Assembly: GCA_029571225.1 (NCBI GenBank)
Contig: JAKPTF010000020.1
Location: forward strand, 1-53,603
Direction: 5' to 3'
DNA: 53,603 nt
From: Candidatus Omnitrophota bacterium
GTDB taxonomy: Bacteria; Omnitrophota; Gorgyraeia; Gygaellales; Profunditerraquicolaceae
In this document: positions 36,314 through 44,063 of the stretch, one piece after another
How the letters are laid out: each line of letters starts with the position of its first letter
Numbering within the stretch: position 1 is the first letter of the stretch
Notes under the pieces: generated by a model
The model's input: only the letters and a program-made list of their open reading frames with translations
The model's database searches: none
Told to the model about the DNA's origin: nothing
Position numbers and translations under genes: made by a program

Positions 36314-37144
36314 ATGGTCGATACGGCGATAATGGTTTTTGTTTTTATTTTCGGATCTCTGGTGGGCAGTTTTCTCAACGTCTGCATATACCGCATGCCC
36401 CGCAATGAATCCATTGTCTGGCCCGGCTCCCATTGCCCGCACTGCAATAAGCCCATTCCCTGGTATCTGAACATCCCGCTTGTCAGTTATATCCTGCTTG
36501 TGGGCAGATGCAGGTATTGCAAAAAGCCGATATCGGTCCGCTATTTCATCGTTGAGCTGCTCACGGCGCTGGCCTTCATCGCCGTCGTCAGGCGCTACGG
36601 CATCGGGTATGAGGCATTGATGTACGCGGTCCTTTTCTGCGGCCTCATCATTGCGACGTTCATCGATATCGCGTACCGCATCATCCCCGATGAGATATCC
36701 CTCGGGGGAATCGCCGCGGGCTTCCTGTTCAATGCCGGGCGCGGGTTCCTGAATTCCTCCGGCGCCTATGACCTGGGCCCCGCCGTTGATTCGTTCCTCG
36801 GCATCATCGTCGGGGGAGGGATCATCTTTCTGATGGGTTTCGTCTTCGACCTGGTCTATTTCAGGCTCTTGAAAAGGCCGCCGATACAGGGAGAGACCGA
36901 ATCCATGGGCGGCGGCGACGTCAAACTCCTTGCCATGATCGGCGCTTTTGCCGGATGGAAGGCGGCGGTCCTTACGTTCTTCATCGCGCCGTTTTTAGGG
37001 ATCATGGTCGGGATCGTCAACATGATCGTGAAAAAGGACCATTTGATCCCGTACGGCCCGTTTTTGTCGCTTGCCGCATGTATCAGCATTTTCTGGGCCG
37101 AGAGGATACTCGATTTCGTATTCCTCGCGCATTATTACCGGTGA
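36314..37144 (+). CDS. pilD: Prepilin leader peptidase / N-methyltransferase
   Basis: A 276-residue A24-family aspartic protease with eight or so membrane helices, which cleaves and methylates type IV prepilins or type II secretion pseudopilins. The N-terminal domain FGSLVGSFLNVCIYRMPR carries two zinc-type pairs, Cys41/Cys44 and Cys66/Cys69. The catalytic aspartates are Asp118 (FIDIAYRIIPDE) and Asp202 (GGGDVKLLAMIG). The presence of the cysteine domain points to a bifunctional enzyme. Pilin or secretion genes are not in the window. Confidence 0.95.
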   Translation: MVDTAIMVFVFIFGSLVGSFLNVCIYRMPRNESIVWPGSHCPHCNKPIPWYLNIPLVSYILLVGRCRYCKKPISVRYFIVELLTALAFIAVVRRYGIGYEALMYAVLFCGLIIATFIDIAYRIIPDEISLGGIAAGFLFNAGRGFLNSSGAYDLGPAVDSFLGIIVGGGIIFLMGFVFDLVYFRLLKRPPIQGETESMGGGDVKLLAMIGAFAGWKAAVLTFFIAPFLGIMVGIVNMIVKKDHLIPYGPFLSLAACISIFWAERILDFVFLAHYYR

Positions 37145-37148
37145 CCCG

Positions 37149-37868
37149 ATGGCTGTTCTCGAAGGGTTGGAGTTCTATATATCCAAGCGGGCCGGCAGGG
37201 CGATCATCGACCATAAGATGATCGACGACGGCGACCGCATCGCGGTGGCCGTATCCGGAGGCAAGGACAGCCTTACCCTCTTGCAGATACTGGCTGACCG
37301 CAGAAAATTCGTCCCGATCCGCTATGACCTCGTTGCGGTGCACGTCGATTTCGGTTTCCACCCCCGCCAGACGAAATATCTCATCCGCCGGTTCAAGTCC
37401 ATGGGTATCCCGTATTCCATCGAGAAGTCCGACATCCTGAAAAGAACGGACCCCGAGAAGATCAACTGTTTCTGGTGCGCCTGGAATCGGCGCAGGGAGC
37501 TTTTCTGCGCAGCGGACCGCCTGAACTGCGGGAAAGTGGCCTTCGGCCATCACAAGGACGACATCGCGCAAACCATGCTCATGAACCTTTTTTTTCACGG
37601 CGAGATCTCGACCATGTGCCCCCGCCAGGAGCTGTTCAAGGGCAAAATCGTCGTCATCAGGCCCCTGGCATACGTGGAGGAATCGATGATCAGGAAGTTC
37701 GCCCGGCAGCGGAAGTTCTTGACGGTATCATGCCAGTGCCCTCATGCGGACGTCTCAAAGCGGCGCACGGTGAGCCGCATCATCGCCGGCCTTGCCAAGA
37801 TCTGCCCGGAAGTGACCACGAACATCAACAAGAGCACCGGCCGTATCAAAAAGGACTATTTGGGCTAA
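37149..37868 (+). CDS. ttcA: TtcA-family tRNA 2-thiocytidine (PP-loop) protein
   Basis: A 239-residue N-type PP-loop ATPase. SGGKDS lies at 36-41 and the cluster cysteines are Cys107 and Cys110 (CFWCAWNRRRELF), with a later CQCP near 197. These fit TtcA, which thiolates cytidine 32 in tRNA with a 4Fe-4S cluster. The GHHKDDIAQTMLMNLFF segment that binds the nucleotide is typical. It starts 4 bases after pilD at an ATG; a longer frame from 37071 would overlap pilD. A related archaeal-type thiouridine synthase (TtuA) cannot be fully excluded. Confidence 0.85.
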   Translation: MAVLEGLEFYISKRAGRAIIDHKMIDDGDRIAVAVSGGKDSLTLLQILADRRKFVPIRYDLVAVHVDFGFHPRQTKYLIRRFKSMGIPYSIEKSDILKRTDPEKINCFWCAWNRRRELFCAADRLNCGKVAFGHHKDDIAQTMLMNLFFHGEISTMCPRQELFKGKIVVIRPLAYVEESMIRKFARQRKFLTVSCQCPHADVSKRRTVSRIIAGLAKICPEVTTNINKSTGRIKKDYLG

Positions 37869-37888
37869 TGCCGGATTAGTGATATAAT
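37860..37888 (+). promoter_or_regulatory. Putative promoter before the DUF167 gene (extended -10)
   Basis: A perfect TATAAT (37883-37888) with TG at 37880-37881 gives the extended form TGATATAAT. The -35 candidate TTGGGC (37860-37865) is weak but spaced by 17 bases, overlapping the end of ttcA. Confidence 0.5.
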
Positions 37889-37917
37889 CGGTTCATACGA
37901 CAGGCAGGAACAGGCAT

Positions 37918-38139
37918 ATGATCATCAGCGTCAGGGTTTCGCCGCGGTCGAGCAGGGCGCGCGTTCAGGAAGCGGGCGGCGTCTATAAAGTGCATTGCAC
38001 AAGGCCTGCGGTGGACGGCCAGGCCAATGAACAGGTCATCGAGCTGCTGGCAGATTATCTGAACGTCAAGAAATACCGGATCAGGATTGTCCGGGGCGCG
38101 ACAAGCAAGACTAAATTCGTGGAGATCTCCGATGCATAG
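37918..38139 (+). CDS. DUF167 (YggU) family protein
   Basis: A 73-residue protein of the YggU/DUF167 family. IISVRVSPRSSRARV, then the conserved VHCTRPAVDGQANEQVIELLADYL and the final IRIVRGATSKTKFVEI match the whole domain. Function is unknown in bacteria. Its TAG overlaps the next gene, whose ATG lies eight bases before this stop. AGGCAGGAACAGGC precedes the start. Confidence 0.9.
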   Translation: MIISVRVSPRSSRARVQEAGGVYKVHCTRPAVDGQANEQVIELLADYLNVKKYRIRIVRGATSKTKFVEISDA

Positions 38140-38887
38140 CGCACAGGTGTCATACGAACAGCAGCACGGCCTTTTGGGCAATCTTTTTCCGCACAGCATC
38201 GCCTTGCGGTTCTCGGGCAGGGCCGACGGCAATATGTCGTTCACCCACGGCGATACTTCCGCAGCGCCGGGCAACCGCAGGAGGTTCCTCCAAGGCAGCG
38301 GTATCGATGCGTCGCGCCTGGTTTGCGCCAGGCAGGTCCACGGCGATGCGGTCAGTGCCGTTACCGAGGCGGATATGGGCCGGGGAGCGTTCGACGCTGA
38401 CGGTGCGATCGCTGATACCGATGCGCTGATCACGGACCGCCGCCGGGTGCCGTTGGCGGTTTTTACCGCTGACTGCCTTTCGATCTTTCTGTACGACGCC
38501 CAGCAGCAGGTCATCGGCCTGGTTCATGCGGGTTGGCGCGGCACCAGGGAGAACATCGCGGGCAAGACCGTCCAGGCGATGATGAGGGCGTATGACTGCT
38601 TGCCGGAGAACATCTACGCCGGGTTCGGCCCTGCGATCCGCAGCTGCTGTTATCGCGTTGGTGATGAGTTCGCCGGAGTCTTCAAGCACGGGCTCGTACA
38701 GCGGGACAACGGCTGGTATTTCGATCTTGTCCGGGCAAACACCGAGCAGCTCCGCCGCAGGGAGATCAAGCAGGCCAATATCTTCGATTGTTCAATATGC
38801 ACGTCATGTCGCCATGACGAGTATTTTTCATACCGTAAAGACGGCGGTTCGTGCGGGAGGGCCATGGCCGTTCTGATGATACGCTGA
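38132..38887 (+). CDS. pgeF: Multicopper polyphenol oxidase/laccase-domain protein (PgeF, YfiH type)
   Basis: A 251-residue protein of the YfiH/PgeF family, described as purine nucleoside phosphorylase/adenosine deaminase (FAMIN-like) and cell-wall editing factor. The metal-site residues are in ARQVHGDAV (His), FTADCLSIFLYD (Cys) and GLVHAGWRGTRENI (His). The C-terminal ICTSCRHDEYFSYRKDGGSCGRAMAVLMI is typical. The ATG at 38132 lies inside the end of DUF167; a longer frame from 38087 is out of keeping with the family start. In many genomes it neighbours YggS/DUF167 genes, as here. Confidence 0.9.
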   Translation: MHSAQVSYEQQHGLLGNLFPHSIALRFSGRADGNMSFTHGDTSAAPGNRRRFLQGSGIDASRLVCARQVHGDAVSAVTEADMGRGAFDADGAIADTDALITDRRRVPLAVFTADCLSIFLYDAQQQVIGLVHAGWRGTRENIAGKTVQAMMRAYDCLPENIYAGFGPAIRSCCYRVGDEFAGVFKHGLVQRDNGWYFDLVRANTEQLRRREIKQANIFDCSICTSCRHDEYFSYRKDGGSCGRAMAVLMIR

Positions 38888-38908
38888 CGGCCCCGGAGGG
38901 ATGCGCAC

Positions 38909-39229
38909 ATGCACATAATGGTTTTCATAACGGTCCCGAAGGAGCGCGATGCGCGCACGATCGCGCGGGCGCTCGTCGAAAAGAAACTTGCCGCCTGCGT
39001 CAGCTCTGCGAAGGGTGTCGAGTCCCTGTTCCGGTGGAAGGGCGCGGTCGATAAAGCCGTGGAAATACTGCTGATCGTGAAATCGACAAAAGCCCGATTG
39101 CCCCGGATCATCAGGCTCGTCAGGTCCCTGCATCCGTACGAAGTCCCCGAGATCATTGCCGTGCCGGTCATCGGTGGCTATCGCGGCTATCTGGATTGGA
39201 TCGATGAATCTGTCAGGCAGTCTTTTTGA
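38909..39229 (+). CDS. cutA: Divalent-cation tolerance protein CutA
   Basis: A 106-residue CutA, a trimeric ferredoxin-like-fold protein related to PII. Clear marks: IMVFITVPKERDARTIARALVEKKLAACV, SLFRWKGAVDKAVEILLIVKS and the C-terminal LHPYEVPEIIAVPVIGGYRGYLDWID. Copper or other metal tolerance is the classic association, but the cellular role is uncertain. It is followed by ccdA, whose start overlaps this gene by 26 bases. Confidence 0.95.
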   Translation: MHIMVFITVPKERDARTIARALVEKKLAACVSSAKGVESLFRWKGAVDKAVEILLIVKSTKARLPRIIRLVRSLHPYEVPEIIAVPVIGGYRGYLDWIDESVRQSF

Positions 39230-39878
39230 TTTCGCTACGGCTTTTGCGGGAGGGGTCGCGGTTAGTTTCACCCCGTGCGTCTTTCCGCTGATCCCGGTCA
39301 CCGCGGGCTATATCGGCGCCCGGTCCGCCGGCAGCCGTTTGCGCGGATTTTCTCTTGGCTTTGCGTACGTCTCCGGCATTGCGGTCACATATGCGGCACT
39401 GGGCATCGCCGCGTCCCTGACAGGATCGATGTTCGGAAGGATCAGCGCGCATCCCGCAACGCGCATGGCCGTCGGGATCGTCATCGCCGTATTCGGCCTT
39501 GCCATGCTCGATCTGTTCCATATTCCGGTCCTGCGGACCGCCCGGATGCCGGTTCTGAAGCGGGGCTGTTATGCGTCCACGTTCGCGCTCGGAATCAGCT
39601 CCGGTTTTGCCGTGGCTCCGTGCACCACGCCCGTCCTCGGGTCGATCCTGGTCATATTGTCCCAGAACGGCAACGTCGTATACGGAGGGTTCCTGCTGGT
39701 GTGTTTTGCCTATGGCATGGGCGCGATCCTGCTGTTAAGCGCCGTGTTCAGCGCGCTTTTGACCTCGCTTCCCAAGGCAGGGCCGTGGATGGTTGTTCTG
39801 CAAAAGGTGTATGCCGTTGTCCTGCTTGCGGCAGGGGCATATTTCATCATCGATGGCATAAGGAGGGTATCCTGGTGA
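39204..39878 (+). CDS. ccdA: Cytochrome c biogenesis membrane protein CcdA (DsbD transmembrane type)
   Basis: A 224-residue membrane protein with six hydrophobic helices that carries electrons from cytoplasmic thioredoxin outward. The two redox cysteines are in AVSFTPCVFPLIPVTAGYIG and GFAVAPCTTPVLGSI. The ATG at 39204 overlaps the cutA end; the frame could extend to 39156 but the transmembrane start fits 39204. The TGA is shared with the thioredoxin-like gene (GTGA overlap), so the pair forms an electron relay: CcdA in the membrane and a periplasmic thioredoxin as acceptor. Confidence 0.92.
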   Translation: MNLSGSLFDFATAFAGGVAVSFTPCVFPLIPVTAGYIGARSAGSRLRGFSLGFAYVSGIAVTYAALGIAASLTGSMFGRISAHPATRMAVGIVIAVFGLAMLDLFHIPVLRTARMPVLKRGCYASTFALGISSGFAVAPCTTPVLGSILVILSQNGNVVYGGFLLVCFAYGMGAILLLSAVFSALLTSLPKAGPWMVVLQKVYAVVLLAAGAYFIIDGIRRVSW

Positions 39879-40366
39879 TAAAACGTTTCGCAGCCATGGT
39901 TCTGTGCGTGTCCGTCTGTTGTTCTGTTTTGTTGATTCCCGCTTCGGGGCAGGGAACGGGCCAAAGCGCCGCCCCGTTCACGCTCAAAGACCTTTCGGGC
40001 AACGCCTATTCATTGAGCGATTACAGCGGCAAAAAACCGGTCCTGCTTTTTTTCTGGACGACATGGTGCCCGTACTGTCTGACGAAACTGCGCCTGATGA
40101 ACACGGAATATGAGGGGCTCGAAAAGAGCGGCGTCGCCCTGCTGGCCGTCAATGCGGGGGAGCGGCGCTCCAGCGTCGAGCGGCTGGTGCGTAATTACGG
40201 CATACGGTATACCGTCCTTGTGGATGAATCGTCATCGGCGACCGATGATTACCGTGTTATCGGCGTGCCCACGTTCGTCCTGATCGATCGCGAAGGCCGG
40301 ATTAGATATAAAGGCAACGAGTATCCTGAGTCTGCGATCGAAGAGCTTACTGGCAGGCAGGAATGA
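39875..40366 (+). CDS. Periplasmic TlpA-like thioredoxin
   Basis: A 163-residue protein. A signal peptide (about 1-26, AMVLCVSVCCSVLLIPASG) is followed by a TlpA/ResA-type thioredoxin domain: PFTLKDLSGNAYSLSDYSGKKP, the redox centre FFWTTWCPYCLTKL (WCPYC), and the cis-Pro loop VIGVPTFVLIDREGRI. It starts at GTG overlapping the ccdA stop, so it is expected to receive electrons from CcdA. A long plus-strand frame from 39275 overlaps ccdA in another phase but includes this gene's own frame only at its end. Such pairs serve cytochrome maturation or general disulfide reduction. Confidence 0.9.
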   Translation: MIKRFAAMVLCVSVCCSVLLIPASGQGTGQSAAPFTLKDLSGNAYSLSDYSGKKPVLLFFWTTWCPYCLTKLRLMNTEYEGLEKSGVALLAVNAGERRSSVERLVRNYGIRYTVLVDESSSATDDYRVIGVPTFVLIDREGRIRYKGNEYPESAIEELTGRQE

Positions 40367-41721
40367 TCCCGAATCAGTCGCTTCTTGTTGACCTGTATGA
40401 ATTGACGATGGCGCAGGTCTATTTCCTGCGCAAACGCCGCACGCGCGCCACGTTCGACCTGTTCGCGCGCCAGCTTCCGGTCAACCGTTCGTTCCTGATC
40501 GCCGCGGGGCTCTCTGACATTCTGGGGTATATCAAAGCGCTGCGGTTCACGCCTGACGCCTTGAGGTATTTGAAGGGCCTGCACATCTTTTCTGACGAAT
40601 TCCTTCGATACCTGGCACGTTTCCGTTTCAGCGGCGACATCTGGGCCATGCCCGAGGGCACGGTGTTTTTTCCGGGCGAGCCGGTTGTCCGGGTGACCGC
40701 ACCGATCATGGAGGCGCAGATGATCGAGGGTTTCCTGCTCAACACGATCAATCTGCAGACCATGATAGCGTCAAAAGCGGCACGCGTGGTGCAGGCCGCG
40801 GCAGGCAGGCAGGTGTTCGATTTTTCCCTGCGCAGGACGCACGGCGCCGACGCGAGCGTCAAGGTCGCCCGTTCCTCGTACCTGGCGGGATTCAACGGGA
40901 CATCGAATGTTCTGGCAGGCAGGCTCTACGGAATCGGCCTGTCAGGCACGATGGCTCATTCATTCGTGATGGCGTTCGGCTCCGAGATCGAGGCATTCCG
41001 GGCGTATGCGCGGGTGTTCGGCAGCAGGACGATTCTGCTCGTCGATACCTTTGACCTGTGGGAGGGCGTGCGTAATGCCATCCGTACGGGCCGCGAAATG
41101 GAACGAAAAGGCGCGCGGCTTTTCGGCATCAGGATAGACTCGGGCGATCTTATCTCTGCCGCGCGGCGCGCGCGCAGGATGCTCGACAAAGCCGGCCTGC
41201 GGTACGTCAGGATCATCGCGAGCGGCAATCTCGATGAACGCTCGATCAGCCGCATCGTCGGCGAAGGCGCTCCCATCGACGGTTTCGGCGTCGGCACCCA
41301 TATGGGCACGTCAAGCGACGCCCCGGTGCTTGACGTCATCTACAAGATGTCGGAGGTGACGGACAGCCGGGGGCGGTTCGTGCCGGTGATGAAATTGAGC
41401 AAGGCAAAGGTGACGCTGCCGGGCCGCAAGCAGGTTTACCGTGTCTGCGGCGCATCAGGCACCTATGTCAAAGACATCCTCGCATTGGAAGAAGAAAAAG
41501 TGCACGGGGCCGCTTTGCTTGTCCCTGTTGTGCAAAACGGCGCAGTAATGTATAATATACCCGGGCTTGAGTCCTGCCGCAGGCTGGCAGCCGATGAGGT
41601 AGCGCGCCTGCCCCGCGATCTGAAGCGGATATCGGGCGTTGGCAGGTATCCGCTGGTCATGTCAGCCGGGTTGAGGGATTTGAGCGCACGGTTGGCGCGG
41701 AAATTACGCGCACGGCAGTAA
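40363..41721 (+). CDS. pncB: Nicotinate phosphoribosyltransferase
   Basis: A 452-residue NAD-salvage enzyme of the NAPRTase family that makes nicotinate mononucleotide. LVDLYELTMAQVYFLR opens the protein; FSLRRTHGADASVKVARSSYLAGFNGTSNV holds the phosphorylated-His region, and FGIRIDSGDLISAA with VGTHMGTSSDAPVLDVIYKM the PRPP and substrate side. The start overlaps the thioredoxin stop (ATGA). The nicotinamidase gene starts on the base after its stop, so nicotinamide-to-NAMN salvage is encoded as a unit. Confidence 0.96.
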   Translation: MIPNQSLLVDLYELTMAQVYFLRKRRTRATFDLFARQLPVNRSFLIAAGLSDILGYIKALRFTPDALRYLKGLHIFSDEFLRYLARFRFSGDIWAMPEGTVFFPGEPVVRVTAPIMEAQMIEGFLLNTINLQTMIASKAARVVQAAAGRQVFDFSLRRTHGADASVKVARSSYLAGFNGTSNVLAGRLYGIGLSGTMAHSFVMAFGSEIEAFRAYARVFGSRTILLVDTFDLWEGVRNAIRTGREMERKGARLFGIRIDSGDLISAARRARRMLDKAGLRYVRIIASGNLDERSISRIVGEGAPIDGFGVGTHMGTSSDAPVLDVIYKMSEVTDSRGRFVPVMKLSKAKVTLPGRKQVYRVCGASGTYVKDILALEEEKVHGAALLVPVVQNGAVMYNIPGLESCRRLAADEVARLPRDLKRISGVGRYPLVMSAGLRDLSARLARKLRARQ

Positions 41722-42282
41722 ATGGTCATCCGTTCGCAAAAACGCATAGTTTTTTTCGATATCGACACGCAATACGATTTTATGGATCCGGCGGGCCGCC
41801 TCTACGTGAAGGGCGCGGCGTCGATCGCGGGGAATCTCAGGAAGATTACGGCGCTGGCTGATCGTCGAGGTATCCCGGTCGTATCCACATGCGACTGGCA
41901 CGCGGCGCGGGATCCGGAGTTCGCGTCGTTTCCGGCGCATTGCGTGCGCAATACGCCGGGGGCGCGCAAGATACCCCAGACGATAGCCAAGAGGACGGAA
42001 CAGACGGTGTTGCGCAAATTCACGACTGACGTTTTCTCGAACCCGGCCGTCGGCAGGGCGGTCGGCCGCTACACCGACGTCTACGTCTACGGGGTGGCGC
42101 TTGACTATTGCGTCAAGACCGCATGCCTCGGTGCGCGGCGGCTCGGGCTTCGCGTGTATATGGTCAAAGATGCAGTCAGGGCCATCTCGCCCAAAACGGG
42201 AAGGGCGGTCATGGCTCTGTTGCGCCGCCGCGGCGTGAGGTTCATAACCATGAAAGGATTGAAAAGGAGAATTCTTGTATGA
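41722..42282 (+). CDS. pncA: Nicotinamidase
   Basis: A 186-residue isochorismatase-fold amidase that converts nicotinamide to nicotinate. The catalytic triad is Asp15 (FFDIDTQYDFM), Lys99 (VLRKFTTDVF) and Cys130 (VALDYCVKTAC). The metal site D-x-H...H typical of true nicotinamidases is present as Asp58 and His60 (TCDWH) and His73 (FPAHC). This makes a nicotinamidase more likely than a general isochorismatase. It abuts pncB and overlaps the next start (ATGA). Confidence 0.93.
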   Translation: MVIRSQKRIVFFDIDTQYDFMDPAGRLYVKGAASIAGNLRKITALADRRGIPVVSTCDWHAARDPEFASFPAHCVRNTPGARKIPQTIAKRTEQTVLRKFTTDVFSNPAVGRAVGRYTDVYVYGVALDYCVKTACLGARRLGLRVYMVKDAVRAISPKTGRAVMALLRRRGVRFITMKGLKRRILV

Positions 42283-42905
42283 GCGACCGGGTGCAGGAAC
42301 TGTTGAAAAATCTCAATCGGAGGAATTTCGAAGCTTTGTATTGCAAGACGCGCGATGAGGTCCACGCCGCAATTATGGACCGTATTCCGGAGTCCGCCAC
42401 GGTGGGTTTCAGCGGCTCGCAGACCCTGGAACAGCTCGAAATCGTCGAGATGCTGCAATCCCGGGGGAACAATGTCCTTGATCAGTACGACCCAAAATTA
42501 AGCAGCGATGAGTCCCTGCGTATCCGCAGATTGAGCATCCAGGCGGATTGTTATCTGTGCAGCGCCAACGCGGTCTCAATGCAAGGCGAGCTGGTTTTTT
42601 TGAGCGCCTACGGCCACCGGACCGCGGGCATTGCGGCCGGAAAACGGGTCATCGTCATTTGCGGGTCCAACAAGATAGTCGAGACGCGCGAGGCGGCGAT
42701 CAAGCGCGCGCGGGAACACGCGGCCCCGCTGAACGTCAAGCGCCTTCATTGGGACGCGCCGTGCGCCAAGGACGGTACGTGCCGCCAGGATGTCTGTTTT
42801 TCCCCGGATTATATCCGCATGTGCTGCCAGATGCTGATTCTGGAATCCGAAGTCGATCCTGAGCGCCTGACGGTCATCATCGCCGGCGAAGACCTGGGGT
42901 TGTAG
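42279..42905 (+). CDS. LUD-domain (DUF162) protein
   Basis: A 208-residue LutC/YkgG-like protein. The LUD core shows ATVGFSGSQTLEQLEIVEML, SANAVSMQGELVFLSAYGHRTAGI and KRVIVICGSNKIVETREAAI. The C-terminal part adds a cysteine-rich segment, CAKDGTCRQDVCFSPDYIRMCCQM, as seen in many anaerobic LUD proteins. LutC acts in lactate oxidation with LutA and LutB, but neither is in the window, so a lactate role is not supported. It starts by ATGA overlap with pncA and the next gene follows two bases after its stop. Confidence 0.88.
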   Translation: MSDRVQELLKNLNRRNFEALYCKTRDEVHAAIMDRIPESATVGFSGSQTLEQLEIVEMLQSRGNNVLDQYDPKLSSDESLRIRRLSIQADCYLCSANAVSMQGELVFLSAYGHRTAGIAAGKRVIVICGSNKIVETREAAIKRAREHAAPLNVKRLHWDAPCAKDGTCRQDVCFSPDYIRMCCQMLILESEVDPERLTVIIAGEDLGL

Positions 42906-42907
42906 CC

Positions 42908-43384
42908 ATGCTCACCAAGCGCGTGAACGAATTCCTTAAAAAACGGACGTTCCTGAACGTCGCCACCGCGACGCTTGACGGCAAACCGAACACCGTTTCG
43001 AAGCTGATTCTCAAGGTCGAGGACAACTTCATATATCTGGTCGATTATAGTATCGGCCGGACGTACACCAATGTGAAGGCGAACCCGCAGGTTTCCCTTT
43101 CGTTCTTTGATGTGGAGAGCCTGTCGGGGTATCAGATCAACGGCCCGGTCGAATTGATCGAGAAAGGGCCCCAGTTCGATGCCATCAAGGCGGAACTGAT
43201 GGAAAAGGAGATATCGCTGGCGACGGAGCGCATCATCAAAGGAGTGTCGAGCGGCCACAGCCATGACAAATTCGAGCTTGCGCCGCCGAAACATTTCGTG
43301 ATCTTCAAAGTGAGGATGGAAGAGATCGCGGAGGTCGCCTATTCGGGCGAAATCAAACGGGAAAAATCATACCAGAAGACATAG
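42908..43384 (+). CDS. Pyridoxamine 5'-phosphate oxidase-like flavin-binding protein
   Basis: A 158-residue split-beta-barrel protein. FLNVATATLDGKPNTVSK and NFIYLVDYSIGRTYTNVKANPQVSLSFFD match the PNPOx-like family, which binds FMN or F420. Key residues for true PdxH activity are not obvious, so a vitamin B6 role is not claimed. The last part (KHFVIFKVRMEEIAEV) is the family strand at the dimer edge. It sits 2 bases after the LUD gene and 2 bases before ebfC, probably translated in the same operon. Confidence 0.83.
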   Translation: MLTKRVNEFLKKRTFLNVATATLDGKPNTVSKLILKVEDNFIYLVDYSIGRTYTNVKANPQVSLSFFDVESLSGYQINGPVELIEKGPQFDAIKAELMEKEISLATERIIKGVSSGHSHDKFELAPPKHFVIFKVRMEEIAEVAYSGEIKREKSYQKT

Positions 43385-43386
43385 CC

Positions 43387-43680
43387 ATGCTCGATAAGAT
43401 CAAAGGCCTCATGGAGATGCAAAGGAAAATGCAGGAGGTCAAGCGTCAGCTCGACGCTATGACATTCGAGGTCAAAAGCTCCGACGGCTTCGTCACCATC
43501 GCCATGAACGGGTCGCAGCAGGTGCAATACGTGAAGATCGGCGGGGCAGTGCCGGAAACGAAGACGGAGGTCCTGGAGCGGCAGTTCAAGGATACGTTTA
43601 ACGCTGCAATCCGCCGTTCCCATGAACTGGCGGCGCAGAAGATGAAGGATATCACGGGCGTGAACATACCGGGGGTGTGA
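43387..43680 (+). CDS. YbaB/EbfC-family nucleoid-associated protein
   Basis: A 97-residue protein. The N-terminal coiled-coil helix MLDKIKGLMEMQRKMQEVKRQ and the segment FVTIAMNGSQQVQYVKI match the EbfC fold, which forms DNA-binding dimers. Family members usually carry a short G-x-G-x-V-x-V-x-x-G before that strand; it is replaced here by KSSDGFVTIAMNG, a divergent form. ebfC is usually found between dnaX and recR; here it sits with a PNPOx-like gene and a Minf_1886 protein, so the context is unusual. Confidence 0.8.
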   Translation: MLDKIKGLMEMQRKMQEVKRQLDAMTFEVKSSDGFVTIAMNGSQQVQYVKIGGAVPETKTEVLERQFKDTFNAAIRRSHELAAQKMKDITGVNIPGV

Positions 43681-43682
43681 TC

Positions 43683-44063
43683 ATGGAAAAAACCAAAGGG
43701 TTTTGGGAGATCGTGGAAGCGATATACGAGCGCGACGGCCGGTACAGGCCCGACAGCTATGAGTTCGTCATGCAGGCGCTGCGCTTCACCCAGAAAAAGC
43801 TCAAGCGCGCCGGACACGTCAGCGGCAGGGAACTGTCCGAAGGCATCCGTCAGTACGCCCTGAAGACCTACGGCCCCATGGCGCGCACCGTGCTGGAATA
43901 CTGGGGTATCCGTTCGACCGAGGATATCGGCAATATCGTCTTCAATATGATCGCCGTGAAGCTGTTCTCCAAGACCGAGGATGATTCCATCGATGATTTT
44001 AAAGGTCTTTACCGGTTCGATGAAGCATTCAAACGGACGATAACCGACCTGACCATCACATGA
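43683..44063 (+). CDS. Minf_1886 family protein
   Basis: A 126-residue conserved protein of unknown function. The stretch YRPDSYEFVMQALRFTQKKL, then GHVSGRELSEGIRQYALKTYGPMARTVLEYWGI and DIGNIVFNMI match the Minf_1886 family known mainly from Verrucomicrobia, Planctomycetes and relatives. No catalytic motif is visible; it looks fully helical. The ATG at 43683 is 2 bases after ebfC, with a GTG at 43677 as the alternative. Its presence supports a PVC-group host. Confidence 0.8.
   Translation: MEKTKGFWEIVEAIYERDGRYRPDSYEFVMQALRFTQKKLKRAGHVSGRELSEGIRQYALKTYGPMARTVLEYWGIRSTEDIGNIVFNMIAVKLFSKTEDDSIDDFKGLYRFDEAFKRTITDLTIT

Noticed and set aside
39275-39874. First part of a long plus-strand frame overlapping ccdA
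   Set aside because: Out of phase with ccdA and lacking membrane helices; only its end coincides with the real thioredoxin-like gene that starts at 39875.
42279-42905. Lactate oxidation role for the LUD protein
   Set aside because: No LutA, LutB or lactate permease is in the window; only the domain can be supported.
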